A DNA stretch of 64,000 nt from JAPKYZ01 sp033763835 (GTDB lineage: Bacteria > Acidobacteriota > Terriglobia > Bryobacterales > Bryobacteraceae), in NCBI GenBank assembly GCA_033763835.1, contig JANRJS010000007.1:62001-126000 (forward strand), written 5' to 3'. Below the pieces are notes generated by a model. It did not search any database, was not told the origin of the DNA, and saw only the letters and a list, made by a program, of their open reading frames with translations. Within the stretch, counting starts at the first letter, position 1. Each line of letters opens with the position of its first letter. The translations under genes were made by a program, and so were the position numbers. This document shows positions 27,648 to 35,860 of the stretch, piece by piece.

Positions 27648-27854
27648 CTAATCCAGGTTGTCTTCCCACTCTTCGTGCCAGACGGTCCAGATGGCTTCTA
27701 ACTTCGATTCGTTCGATTTGCCCGGGTCGTCGTCGAAGCCGTCGAGTTCGACGACCCACTTGTGCATATCGGTGAAGCGAACGGTTTTCGGGTCGGTTTC
27801 CGGGAACTTCTCGTAAAGAGCCAGCCCGATCTCTTCGGCGTCTGTCCACTTCAT
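27648..27854 (-). CDS. iscX: Fe-S assembly protein IscX
   Basis: A 68-residue acidic protein matching IscX (YfhJ) over its whole length. It opens with WTDAEEIGLALYEKFPE, continues with DPKTVRFTDMHKWV and ends with ESKLEAIWTVWHEEW. IscX binds IscS and iron and tunes Fe-S assembly. It is the last gene of the isc operon, with an ATGA overlap with hscA. A ferredoxin gene normally sits just before iscX, but none is here. Confidence 0.95.
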   Translation of the reverse strand: MKWTDAEEIGLALYEKFPETDPKTVRFTDMHKWVVELDGFDDDPGKSNESKLEAIWTVWHEEWEDNLD

Positions 27855-29665
27855 ATTTTGGTACCTTTCAGCGCACCTTGGACGGCGGTGTTCATCATGT
27901 TCTCGGCGAGCGCCATCGTCGCTTCATTTAATTGCGCGGTATAGCGCTGGATCACGTGGTGATCGCTCGAATGATACGCCATCAGCAGTTCGTTTACGGC
28001 GCGATCGACGGCGGCGCGTTCCTCTTCGCTTAGGTCGAACCACGCATCGGATTGCTTGGCCTTCTCCGTCGCCGCCAGAATGTTGTCGGCCTCGACGCGC
28101 GACTCGCGCACCTGCCGCTCGCGGAAATCGTCCTCGGCATGCGTGATCGATTCGAGGATCATCGCCTCCACTTGCGCGTCGGTGAGACCGTAGGAAGGTT
28201 TCACTTCAACGGTCGTTTCACGGCCGGAACGGGCGTCGCGCGCGGTTACGTTCAAAATGCCGTTCGCGTCGATGGTGAACTTCACCTCGATCCGCGCGAG
28301 CCCCGCGGGCAAAGGATCGAGGTCTTTCAACTCGAACCGCGCGAGCGAGCGGCAATCCTTGACCAGTTCGCGCTCGCCTTGCAACACGTGGATGAGCACG
28401 TTGCGCTGACCGTCCACCGAAGTCGTGAACTGTTCGGTAGCCGACGCGGGGATGGTCGAGTTTCGATGGATGAGCTTCGAGACTACGCCGCCCATCGTTT
28501 CGATGCCGAGCGACAGCGGCGTTACGTCGAGCAGCAGCGTATCTTGGACGTCGCCCGCGAGAATGCCCGCCTGCACCGCCGCACCGAGCGCCACCACTTC
28601 GTCGGGGTTCAACTCGACATGCGGTTCCGCCCGGAACAGGTTGCGCACTGCCTGGCGGACGAGCGGAATGCGCGTCGATCCGCCAACCAGCACTACCTCG
28701 TCGATTTGTTCGACCGTCAGGCCGGAGTCCTTGAGGCAGGCGCGGCAAGGCGCCATTGTCCGTTCGACGATAGGCGCGATCAGCTTCTCGAAAAGCTCGC
28801 GCGTAAGTTCGCGTTGGTAGCGGCGGCCGCCCAATTCGACATCGATCCGCGAAATCGGAACGAACGATAGCTCTTCTTTTGCGGCAATCACCTCGCGGCG
28901 TAATCGTTCGCGCTCGGGTGCGGCGATCGGTTCTCCGCCCAGGTCCTCCATGGCGATCGCCATTAGAAGATTGTCGATGTCGTCGCCGCCCAGATGCGTG
29001 TCGCCGTTCGTCGCGAGCACCTCGAAGATGCCGTCGTGCAGCTTCAAAATCGAGATGTCGAACGTGCCGCCGCCCAGGTCGTAGACCGCGATGGTGCCCG
29101 ATTTTCGTTTGTCGAGACCGTAGGCGAGCGCGGCGGCGGTGGGTTCGTTCACCAGCCTCAAGACGTCGAGACCGGCGAGCCGCCCCGCGTCTTTCGTCGC
29201 TTGCCGCTGCGCGTCGTTGAAATAGGCGGGCACGGTGACGACGGCCTGCGCAACCGGTCGCCCCAATTCGGATTCAGCCTGTACTTTGAGCGCTCGCAGA
29301 ACTTGTGCGCCGATTTCGGAAGGCGTCAACGTTCGGTCTCCGACCACAAGCCGCAAAACTTGCTCGGATCCGGAAGCCAATCGAAACGGGAACAACGATA
29401 ACTCTTCGGCCACGTCCGCCGCGCCGCGTCCCATTAAGCGCTTCGCGGAGTAGACGGCCTGGGAAGGATCGGCTAGCAAGACCGCGCGCGCCGGTTCGCC
29501 CGCCACGAGTTCGCCATTTTGGACCGCGACGATGGACGGAACGATGGGGCCGAGGATTCGCGGGCCGGTTAGAGACAAGTGCGCGACGAGCGAATTGGTG
29601 GTTCCGAGGTCGATACCCACGATGGGTCCCGCATCTTCGCCAAAGTCAATCTGAAAGGTGCTCAT
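27851..29665 (-). CDS. hscA: Fe-S assembly chaperone HscA (Hsp70 family)
   Basis: A 604-residue specialised Hsp70. The ATPase domain has GIDLGTTNSLVAH, AYFNDAQRQATKDAGRLAG, VYDLGGGTFD and VLVGGSTRIP, followed by the interdomain linker LLLDVTPLSLGIE and the substrate-binding domain. HscA with HscB acts on IscU, recognising its LPPVK motif, to release Fe-S clusters. I take the ATG at 29665; a TTG two codons upstream is possible. It overlaps hscB by 20 bp and iscX by ATGA. Confidence 0.93.
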   Translation of the reverse strand: MSTFQIDFGEDAGPIVGIDLGTTNSLVAHLSLTGPRILGPIVPSIVAVQNGELVAGEPARAVLLADPSQAVYSAKRLMGRGAADVAEELSLFPFRLASGSEQVLRLVVGDRTLTPSEIGAQVLRALKVQAESELGRPVAQAVVTVPAYFNDAQRQATKDAGRLAGLDVLRLVNEPTAAALAYGLDKRKSGTIAVYDLGGGTFDISILKLHDGIFEVLATNGDTHLGGDDIDNLLMAIAMEDLGGEPIAAPERERLRREVIAAKEELSFVPISRIDVELGGRRYQRELTRELFEKLIAPIVERTMAPCRACLKDSGLTVEQIDEVVLVGGSTRIPLVRQAVRNLFRAEPHVELNPDEVVALGAAVQAGILAGDVQDTLLLDVTPLSLGIETMGGVVSKLIHRNSTIPASATEQFTTSVDGQRNVLIHVLQGERELVKDCRSLARFELKDLDPLPAGLARIEVKFTIDANGILNVTARDARSGRETTVEVKPSYGLTDAQVEAMILESITHAEDDFRERQVRESRVEADNILAATEKAKQSDAWFDLSEEERAAVDRAVNELLMAYHSSDHHVIQRYTAQLNEATMALAENMMNTAVQGALKGTKI

Positions 29666-30116
29666 GGACAAGGTTCTCGATGTAACGTCTCCGGTTCAGG
29701 ATCTCGCGGACCTTGCCGAGCGAGGGCGAATCGGGCGAACCGTCCCAGGCCGCACCGGCGCTTTCCAACTCGACGTCCAACGCCGCCAGCCTTTCGCGAA
29801 GCGGCGCGGCGTCGCCGCCTTCTTCGAGTTCCATGTTTAGTTCGAACATCTCTTCGAGAAAGCCGGGGGGCAACGCTTTCGAATCGAGACCGGCGCTCGT
29901 CGTGACATACTCCGCCCGGGCCACCGGATCGCGCAGCGTTCGATAGGCGTCGTTGAGCGTCGAACTCGCTTCCAGGGCGCGGTCCCGTTCTTCCTTGGAG
30001 GCGCGGACGAACCGGTCAGGATGCAACTCGCGCGACCGTGCGTAGAAGCGGAGTTCGAGTTCCGCCGGATCGAGCGCAAGCGAAGGGGCGAGGCCCAAAG
30101 CCTCGAAGTACTTCAT
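29646..30116 (-). CDS. hscB: Fe-S assembly co-chaperone HscB
   Basis: A 156-residue J-domain protein. The catalytic HPD tripeptide is at residues 32-34 in SRELHPDRF, and the C-terminal three-helix IscU-binding domain follows (ELNMELEE region, then ILNRRRYIENLV). It recruits IscU to HscA and stimulates its ATPase. I used the ATG that overlaps the iscA stop (TAATG); a longer frame upstream is out-of-frame iscA sequence. Length is close to E. coli HscB. Confidence 0.93.
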   Translation of the reverse strand: MKYFEALGLAPSLALDPAELELRFYARSRELHPDRFVRASKEERDRALEASSTLNDAYRTLRDPVARAEYVTTSAGLDSKALPPGFLEEMFELNMELEEGGDAAPLRERLAALDVELESAGAAWDGSPDSPSLGKVREILNRRRYIENLVHEHLSD

Positions 30117-30493
30117 TACGCCGAGAAGGAGGTGCCGCAGCCGCAGCTTTTCTGGGCGTGCGGATTGTCGAACACGAAGCCCGACTGCACCAGCGAGTCC
30201 TTCCAATCGAGAGTCATGCCCGACAGATACACCATGCTCTTCGGGTCTATGTAAATGTCGATGTCCTCGAACCGGAACACGTGATCCGTGGCGCGCGGTT
30301 TGGGGTCGTACTTGAATTGGTAGCTTAGGCCGGAGCATCCGCCGCCAAGCACACCCAGCCGCAACCCGCCGCCCGAAACGCCCTGCTTTGCGAAAGCGCG
30401 CCGAACGTGGTCCAGCGCCTTCGGAGTGACGTCGATCGTCTTCGCCGGGGGCGGCGGCGCGGAAAGCGGCGGCTGTTCGAGAGTCCCCGTCAT
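30116..30493 (-). CDS. iscA: A-type Fe-S carrier protein IscA
   Basis: A 125-residue A-type carrier with the three conserved Cys residues, one in GGGCSGLSYQF and two in the C-terminal CGCGTSF. It receives clusters from IscU and passes them to targets. An N-terminal Pro-rich extension of about 18 residues before the conserved fold is longer than in E. coli IscA. It lies one base after iscU and overlaps hscB by a single base. Confidence 0.93.
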   Translation of the reverse strand: MTGTLEQPPLSAPPPPAKTIDVTPKALDHVRRAFAKQGVSGGGLRLGVLGGGCSGLSYQFKYDPKPRATDHVFRFEDIDIYIDPKSMVYLSGMTLDWKDSLVQSGFVFDNPHAQKSCGCGTSFSA

Positions 30494-30494
30494 G

Positions 30495-30902
30495 TTAAAC
30501 GGCCACCGCCTCCTCGAGTACGCCGGCTTTCTTCTTGTAGTCCGTAATGGCGGCCTTGATCGCGTCCTCGGCGAGCACCGAGCAGTGAATTTTCACGGGC
30601 GGCAGCGCGAGTTCGCTCACGATGTCGGTGTTCTTGATTTCGAGCGCCTGATCGACGGACTTTCCCTTCAGCCACTCGGTCGCCAGCGACGACGATGCGA
30701 TCGCCGAACCGCAGCCGAACGTCTTGAACTTCGCGTCTTCGATGATGTGCGTGGCCGGGTTGACCTTGATTTGCAGCTTCATGACGTCGCCGCATTCGGG
30801 CGCGCCAACCATCCCGGTGCCGACGTTCGGGTCCGCCTTATCCATCGAACCCACGTTGCGCGGGTTGTTGTAGTGATCCACCACTTTTTGCGAGTAAGCC
30901 AT
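30495..30902 (-). CDS. iscU: Fe-S cluster scaffold protein IscU
   Basis: A 135-residue scaffold with the cluster ligands Cys 37 (APECGD), Cys 64 (TFGCGSAIASS) and the HCSVLAED Cys near 107. The HscA-recognition motif LPPVK is intact, which fits the presence of hscBA in the same operon. The opening YSQKVVDHYNNPRNVGS is standard. Normal length. Confidence 0.97.
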   Translation of the reverse strand: MAYSQKVVDHYNNPRNVGSMDKADPNVGTGMVGAPECGDVMKLQIKVNPATHIIEDAKFKTFGCGSAIASSSLATEWLKGKSVDQALEIKNTDIVSELALPPVKIHCSVLAEDAIKAAITDYKKKAGVLEEAVAV

Positions 30903-30930
30903 TTCGATCTCCCTGTTAAACTCCCGGCGG

Positions 30931-32145
30931 TTAGTGCGCCGTCCACTCCACTTTCGAAAGGTCCACGCCTTCCTTAAACATCTCCCAAAGCGGTGAAAGC
31001 TCCCGGAGCTTCGTCACCACTTCGATCATCTTGTTGGCCGTGTAATCGATCTCTTCCTGGGTGTTGAACCGCCCGATGCCGAAGCGGATCGAGGTGTGCG
31101 CCAGATCGTCGCCCAGTCCCAAGGCCTTCAGCACGTAGCTGGGTTCGAGCGTCGCCGACGTGCACGCCGAACCGGAACTGACCGCGATGTCGTTGATCCC
31201 CATCAGCAGGCTTTCGCCTTCGACGTAAGCGAAGCTCATGTTGAGATTGTGCGGAAGCCGGTGCTCCATGGAGCCGTTGATGTACGTCTCTTCGAGCGCC
31301 GATTCGAGCTTGTTCTTGAGCCGGTCCCGGAGTTGCCGCGCGCGCTCCATCTCCTGCGGCATTTCGCGCTGTGCGATTTCGCACGCCTCGCCCAGACCAA
31401 CGATGCCCGGAACGTTCAATGTGCCGGACCGCATGCCGCGCTCGTGCCCGCCGCCATCCATCTGCGCCGTTAACTGCACACGCGGATTGCGCCGCCGGAC
31501 GTAGAGCGCGCCCGCGCCTTTCGGACCATAAATCTTGTGCCCCGTGATCGACATCAGGTCCACGTTGTCCGCGATCACGTTCACTGGAATCTTGCCCGCC
31601 GCCTGCACCGCGTCGGTGTGGAAGAGCACGCCCTTCTCTTTGCAGATCTTGCCGATTTCGGCGATCGGCTGAATGACGCCGATTTCGTTGTTGGCGTACA
31701 TGATCGAGACCAGGATGGTCTTCGGGCCGATCGATTCGCGCACCATGTCGAGGTCCACCCGCCCGTCGCCCATAACGGGGAGGTACGTGACGCGGATGCC
31801 CTCTTTTTCGAGATGCTTGCAGGTGTCGAGCACGGCCTTGTGCTCCGTCGCCGCCGTGATGATGTGATTGCCCTTCTCGGCGTACATCTGGGCGACGCCT
31901 TTGATGGCCAGATTGTTCGATTCGGTGGCGCCGCTCGTGAAAATGATCTCTTTCGAGTTCACGCCGATCAGATTCGCGATCTGTTTCCGCGCTTTCTCGA
32001 CGGCCTCCTCGGCCACCCAACCGAAGCCGTGATTCCGGCTGGCGGCGTTGCCGAAGTGTTCGCGAAAGTACGGCAGCATGGCGTCGAGCACGCGGGGGTC
32101 CACGGGCGTCGTGGCGTGATTATCGAGATAAATGGGCAGGTTCAT
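30931..32145 (-). CDS. iscS: cysteine desulfurase IscS
   Basis: A 404-residue PLP enzyme that takes sulfur from cysteine for Fe-S clusters and thio-modifications. The PLP Lys is in SITGHKIYGPKGAG and the active-site Cys in the flexible loop SSGSACTSATLEPSYVL, both exactly as in IscS. It opens with IYLDNHATTPVDPRV. It follows iscR by 6 bp. Confidence 0.97.
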   Translation of the reverse strand: MNLPIYLDNHATTPVDPRVLDAMLPYFREHFGNAASRNHGFGWVAEEAVEKARKQIANLIGVNSKEIIFTSGATESNNLAIKGVAQMYAEKGNHIITAATEHKAVLDTCKHLEKEGIRVTYLPVMGDGRVDLDMVRESIGPKTILVSIMYANNEIGVIQPIAEIGKICKEKGVLFHTDAVQAAGKIPVNVIADNVDLMSITGHKIYGPKGAGALYVRRRNPRVQLTAQMDGGGHERGMRSGTLNVPGIVGLGEACEIAQREMPQEMERARQLRDRLKNKLESALEETYINGSMEHRLPHNLNMSFAYVEGESLLMGINDIAVSSGSACTSATLEPSYVLKALGLGDDLAHTSIRFGIGRFNTQEEIDYTANKMIEVVTKLRELSPLWEMFKEGVDLSKVEWTAH

Positions 32146-32151
32146 GTTCGT

Positions 32152-32616
32152 TCAGTTCGGAAGCGCCGGCTGAATCGCGCCGGGAGCCAGCAATTGCGAT
32201 GGCAAGGGCGTTGGGCCGTTATCCTTCGCTAGGTCGTCTATGGTGATGCTCTGAAGCAGGTTCAGGATTCCTTCGTGCACTTTCCGCAGCGGTTCTTTCA
32301 CCGTGCACAAGTCGGATTGGTCGCAATCGCCGTGTTGTGTAAAGCAAGAAGTCAGAATAATGGGACCGTCGATGGTGCGGATGACTTCGAGCGTCGTGAT
32401 CAGATGCGCCGCCCGCGCCAGCCGGTAGCCGCCATTGGTACCGTGCTCGGCCCGAACGAATCCGCCTTTTCCCATTTGCTGCAACACTTTAGCGAGTAGC
32501 GGCGCGGGGATATGGTACGTTTCGGCGATCTCTTTCGCGCTCGCCGCCGAGCCCTTGACCGCCATATGCTTAAGCGCGATCAGCCCGTAGTCCGCTTTTT
32601 TGGTGAGTTTCAGCAT
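32152..32616 (-). CDS. iscR: Rrf2-family Fe-S-responsive regulator IscR
   Basis: A 154-residue Rrf2 regulator. The winged helix is at the N terminus (ADYGLIALKHMA, IPAPLLAKVLQQMGKGGFV), and three candidate Fe-S ligand Cys residues lie in SCFTQHGDCDQSDLC near residue 92. Their spacing is C-x6-C-x5-C, one residue longer in the first gap than in E. coli IscR. It should repress the operon in its cluster-bound form, and an IscR-like site overlaps its own promoter. A Pro/Leu-rich tail of about 20 residues follows the conserved domain. Confidence 0.93.
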   Translation of the reverse strand: MLKLTKKADYGLIALKHMAVKGSAASAKEIAETYHIPAPLLAKVLQQMGKGGFVRAEHGTNGGYRLARAAHLITTLEVIRTIDGPIILTSCFTQHGDCDQSDLCTVKEPLRKVHEGILNLLQSITIDDLAKDNGPTPLPSQLLAPGAIQPALPN

Positions 32617-32630
32617 TCGGACCGCTTTCG

Positions 32631-32667
32631 TCCTAATTCAGGATATAGGACTAATTCGGTCCGGTCA
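32631..32667. promoter_or_regulatory. IscR-type operator upstream of iscR
   Basis: Two adjoining dyads each contain CTAATTC. The first is TCCTAATTCAGGA (32631-32643). The second, at 32643-32667, contains GGACTAATTCGGTCC and agrees with the E. coli type 1 IscR site, as I recall it, at about 18 of 25 positions. The second site covers the spacer and -35 of the iscR promoter, so binding should repress transcription. Confidence 0.65.
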
Positions 32668-32668
32668 A
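32640..32668 (-). promoter_or_regulatory. sigma70-like promoter of the isc operon
   Basis: On the minus strand, TTGACC (32663-32668) is followed after exactly 17 bp by TATCCT (32640-32645). Transcription would begin near 32633, giving a leader of about 17 bases before the iscR ATG. The IscR-type dyad overlaps these elements. Confidence 0.7.
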
Positions 32669-32690
32669 GCGCCGTTTGGTAGTGTCCTAA

Positions 32691-32867
32691 CGGGTCGCCC
32701 TCTGTCCGGAACTGGATGTGGCAAGTCAGGGAAGCATGATCGAAGAAGCTCGGCAAAACCTGATCGAAGCGCTGACTTTGTTCTTCGAGGTCGCCGAACC
32801 AGGCGAAGTCGAGCGGCGGATAAAGTCCGAACTTTTCGTGACTCAGGTTGAAGTACCGGTTGCGTAA
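32691..32867 (+). pseudogene. HicB-family antitoxin remnant, N terminus lost
   Basis: A 58-residue frame with no good start, bounded upstream by an in-frame TAA at 32688. It reads VALCPELDVASQGS, then EEARQNLIEALTLFFE, the central and C-terminal parts of HicB-like antitoxins, and ends at TAA 32865. The usual first 15-20 residues are missing in all frames because the isc promoter region begins here. It overlaps the hicA remnant by 8 bp as in intact hicBA pairs. Confidence 0.7.
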
Positions 32868-32970
32868 GCTCCGGGTGCTATCCGGGCGGCAAGTCTGCGG
32901 AATTCTCGAACAGCGGGGTTTCTCCTGTTCGAAACCGGCGACTAGCCCTCACTTCCGCTCGAACAGATAG
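32860..32970 (+). pseudogene. HicA-family toxin remnant, C terminus lost
   Basis: Beginning at a TTG overlapping the end of the hicB remnant, the frame reads RKLRVLSGRQVCGILEQRGF, the conserved N-terminal part of HicA mRNA interferases. Similarity stops at about 32925, before the RQRGSH region that holds the catalytic His, and the frame closes at TAG 32968 inside the convergent asparaginase gene. It cannot encode a working toxin. Confidence 0.65.
32906..32932. repeat. inverted repeat at the hicA break point
   Basis: TCGAACAG (32906-32913) and CTGTTCGA (32925-32932) form an 8-bp perfect stem with an 11-base loop, just past the stop of the minus-strand asparaginase gene. A third copy, TCGAACAG, lies at 32959-32966 within that gene. 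It could act as a transcript end without a T run, or mark the deletion junction that removed most of hicA. Confidence 0.5.
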
Positions 32971-34052
32971 ACGCAATCCTCCAGTCGGCTCTCCCCGCCG
33001 TCGTTCACCGCGAACTTGCGAGACGTAAAGCTGCCATCCCGTCGCCGGGCGCCATTCCAGAGCGAACCTCCGGCGTAAGCTCCGTCGCGCCGCAGGGCGT
33101 AGAAGTTGATGTCGAACTTTTCGATCCGCGCTCGGTCGTTATCGTAATTCCGGGCGACGCGCTTCAACGTCTCAAGCACCGCTTCCTTGGGCGACTTCCC
33201 CGCCCGCATCAGTTCGACGATCGAGTGCGCTCCCGCCACCCGAATGTTCTCCTCGCCGCGGCCGGTGGACCCGCCGCCGCCCACCTCCTGATCCACATAC
33301 AGACCCGCTCCGATAATCGGCGAATCGCCGACACGGCCTGGAATCTTCCACGCCAGTCCGCTGGTGGTGGTGCAGCCGGACATTTCGCCCTTCGCGTTCA
33401 GCGCCAGGCAGTTTATGGTGCCCGTGGGAGGATATTGCGCCACCCACTCCGCCCACGCGAGCGTTTCGTCGGAAGCGTTCGGAAACATTTGCCGGATCGA
33501 CGCCGAAGGCTTACCGGGCGGCGCGTCCAGGCCGTCCGACCAATTCGAATGCCCGTTCCGGTCCTTGGCGTTGCGTTTCCAAGTCAACCACGCGATGCGC
33601 GACTCCTCGGTAAGTAAATCCTCTTCCTTGTAGCCCATCGCTTTGGCGAACCGTAGCGCGCCTTCGCCCACCAGCATGATGTGGTCGGTCTGCTCCATCA
33701 CTAGCTTCGCGATATTCGACGGCGTCTTGATCCCTCGAATCGACGCGACCGACCCGGCGCGGCGTGTGGGGCCGTGCATAACGCTCGCGTCGAGTTCCAC
33801 CACGCCTTCCTCGTTCGGTAAACCGCCGTAGCCAACGGAGTTGTCCTTGCGGTCGAGTTCGACGAGGTTGACGCCCGCGATCACCGCATCGAGCGTGTCC
33901 GAGCCCGCCGTAATCATTTCCCGGGCCTTGCGGCAGCAGGCGAGCCCGTTGGCGCTCGCAACGACGACCGTTTTCGGAGCGGATTGAGCGAAGGCGGGAG
34001 CGGCGGCCAGAGCGGCGCTACCGGCGAACATTTCGCGGCGATTGAATTGCAT
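32949..34052 (-). CDS. N4-(beta-N-acetylglucosaminyl)-L-asparaginase (glycosylasparaginase)
   Basis: A 367-residue Ntn-hydrolase. The N terminus has a twin-arginine-like signal (FNRREMFAGSAALAAAPAFA), so export by Tat is likely. The autocleavage/catalytic Thr is in PTGTINCLAL, and the following GCTTTSGLAWKIPGRVGDSP and GAGLYVD match the substrate-binding segment of glycosylasparaginases. It would release aspartate and the amino-sugar from glycoasparagines, or act on related isoaspartyl substrates. The start at the RR-containing ATG is preferred over an upstream ATG that adds a non-signal leader. Confidence 0.88.
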   Translation of the reverse strand: MQFNRREMFAGSAALAAAPAFAQSAPKTVVVASANGLACCRKAREMITAGSDTLDAVIAGVNLVELDRKDNSVGYGGLPNEEGVVELDASVMHGPTRRAGSVASIRGIKTPSNIAKLVMEQTDHIMLVGEGALRFAKAMGYKEEDLLTEESRIAWLTWKRNAKDRNGHSNWSDGLDAPPGKPSASIRQMFPNASDETLAWAEWVAQYPPTGTINCLALNAKGEMSGCTTTSGLAWKIPGRVGDSPIIGAGLYVDQEVGGGGSTGRGEENIRVAGAHSIVELMRAGKSPKEAVLETLKRVARNYDNDRARIEKFDINFYALRRDGAYAGGSLWNGARRRDGSFTSRKFAVNDGGESRLEDCVYLFERK

Positions 34053-34161
34053 TAGCCGATTATGGGCCGGAGACCGGCCGGAGAAAAGGGGAGTTCGGAA
34101 AAAATTGTTAACGAAACCTGAAGCGATTCGGCAATCCGCCGCACTACAGGATGACGTAGCC

Positions 34162-34509
34162 ATGTCACTGCCCATGACTTATCGCGACGAACACCTAGCC
34201 ATACATACCGAGCGCCAAACGGCGCTCCTCGACGGACAGCGCCTTCGGTTCACCGAAATGGAATTCCGCCTGCTCGCCGCCCTCGCCGCCAACGAGGGTG
34301 AAATCGCCCCACGCAGCGAGCTTCTGCGGGACTTGTGGGGATATTCCGCGCGCAAAAAGACCCGCACCATCGATGTCCACGTGCGGCGATTGCGCAAGAA
34401 GCTGGGTCCGTACGCCGACTCGTACATCGAGACGATTTTCGGCGTCGGCTACCGCTTCCGGCGTTACGCCACGCGGACCAAAGGCTATCGCCGGTTGACC
34501 GCCGCCTGA
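34162..34509 (+). CDS. OmpR/PhoB-type winged-helix DNA-binding protein without receiver domain
   Basis: A 115-residue protein that consists almost only of the PhoB/OmpR effector domain: RFTEMEFRLLAALAANEGE, then RTIDVHVRRLRKKLGP and the wing ETIFGVGYRF. No receiver domain precedes it; the upstream frame is not protein-like. An AGGA element lies 11 bases before the ATG. A second ATG four codons later is possible. It is a lone DNA-binding protein whose partner and targets are unknown; it is followed 22 bp later by aroA. Confidence 0.85.
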   Translation: MSLPMTYRDEHLAIHTERQTALLDGQRLRFTEMEFRLLAALAANEGEIAPRSELLRDLWGYSARKKTRTIDVHVRRLRKKLGPYADSYIETIFGVGYRFRRYATRTKGYRRLTAA

Positions 34510-34531
34510 AACCGCTAAAATAGCGGGTTCC

Positions 34532-35812
34532 ATGCCCATAGCCATCGCGCCCGCGGCGCGCCTCGACGGAGAGGCGCGTCTACCCGGGGACAAATCCGTT
34601 TCGCACCGGGCGGCCATGCTCGCCTCCATCGCCGAGGGACGTTCTACCCTTGTAAATTATTCGACCGGCGCCGACTGCGCCTCCACGCTCGGGTGCGTCG
34701 AAGCGCTGGGGGCGGGCGTGTCCCGCGACGGCACGACGATTACGATCGAAGGCCACGGTCTCGACGGCCTCCGGGAGCCATTGCGTCCGCTCGACGCGGG
34801 CAACTCCGGATCGACAATCCGGATGCTGTCCGGCATTCTCGCCGGTCAGCCGTTCGCTACAACGTTGTTCGGCGACGAATCTCTCTCGAAGCGCCCCATG
34901 CAGCGGATCATGGCACCGCTCGCCCAGATGGGAGCGACGGTAGAGGCGCGAGACGGCAAATTCCCGCCGATCGTCGTTCGGGGCGCCCGGCCTTTGCAGG
35001 CCATCGACTACACCCCGCCCGTGGCGAGCGCGCAGGTCAAGACTTGCGTTCTGTTCGCGGGCCTGTACGCCGGCGGAGTAACCACCGTCCGCGAATCGAT
35101 CCCGACCCGCGACCACACAGAGATGGCCTTACGCGAGTTCGGGGCGGACGTGACAATCGTGCCGGGGTCGGTTTCCGTGCAAGGGCGGCCGCGCCTCGCC
35201 GCTCGCGAGTTTCATGTTCCGGGCGATCTCTCGTCGGCGGCATTTTTGCTGGTGGCGGCTTCGCTGGTTCCCGGCTCGCGCATCTTGATCGAAGGCGTCG
35301 GGCTGAATCCGTCGCGCACGGCTCTGCTCGATTATCTGATGGGTTTGGGCGCGAACGTTCGCGTTGCGAAAATCGGGCAGGTTTCCGGTGAAATGGCCGG
35401 CGATCTCGAAGTCCGGTATGCGCCCACTCGCGCGGGCGTAATCGAGGGCGCTTTAGCGGCGGCGTTGATCGACGAGATTCCCGTTCTCGCGATTCTCGGA
35501 GCCGCGGCAGGCGGGTTGACCGTGCGCGACGCGGGCGAGCTGCGCGTAAAGGAAACGGACCGCATCGCCGCGCTTGAGGAGAACTTCCGGCGCGCGGGCG
35601 TGGCGATCGAAACGCGGCCCGATGGATTCACGGTAGCGGGCGGACAGAAGTTCCGCCAAGCGACGTTCGATTCCTTAGGCGATCACCGCATCGCGATGGC
35701 CTTTAGCGTCGCGTCGCTCGTCGCGGAAGACGAATGCGCGATCGAAAATCACGAAGCGGCCTCGGTGTCGTTCCCGGAGTTCTATAAACTCATGAAACGG
35801 CTCCGCCGTTAG
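34532..35812 (+). CDS. aroA: 3-phosphoshikimate 1-carboxyvinyltransferase (EPSP synthase)
   Basis: A 426-residue EPSP synthase, the sixth step of the shikimate pathway. Hallmarks are LPGDKSVSHRAAML at residue 17, AGNSGSTIRMLSG near 88, the PTRDHTEMALREFG segment, and RVKETDRIAALEENFRRAG near 332. Length is normal. Whether it is the glyphosate-sensitive or -tolerant class is not judged here. Confidence 0.95.
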   Translation: MPIAIAPAARLDGEARLPGDKSVSHRAAMLASIAEGRSTLVNYSTGADCASTLGCVEALGAGVSRDGTTITIEGHGLDGLREPLRPLDAGNSGSTIRMLSGILAGQPFATTLFGDESLSKRPMQRIMAPLAQMGATVEARDGKFPPIVVRGARPLQAIDYTPPVASAQVKTCVLFAGLYAGGVTTVRESIPTRDHTEMALREFGADVTIVPGSVSVQGRPRLAAREFHVPGDLSSAAFLLVAASLVPGSRILIEGVGLNPSRTALLDYLMGLGANVRVAKIGQVSGEMAGDLEVRYAPTRAGVIEGALAAALIDEIPVLAILGAAAGGLTVRDAGELRVKETDRIAALEENFRRAGVAIETRPDGFTVAGGQKFRQATFDSLGDHRIAMAFSVASLVAEDECAIENHEAASVSFPEFYKLMKRLRR

Positions 35813-35860
35813 AAACATTGAACGGCTTCGCCGATAGTGGAGAAGGCTTCGGCTCCGCGC

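Noticed and set aside
32600..32851. 83-codon plus-strand frame over the isc promoter
   Set aside because: It crosses the promoter, has no recognisable sequence, and the overlapping frame shows the HicB remnant instead.
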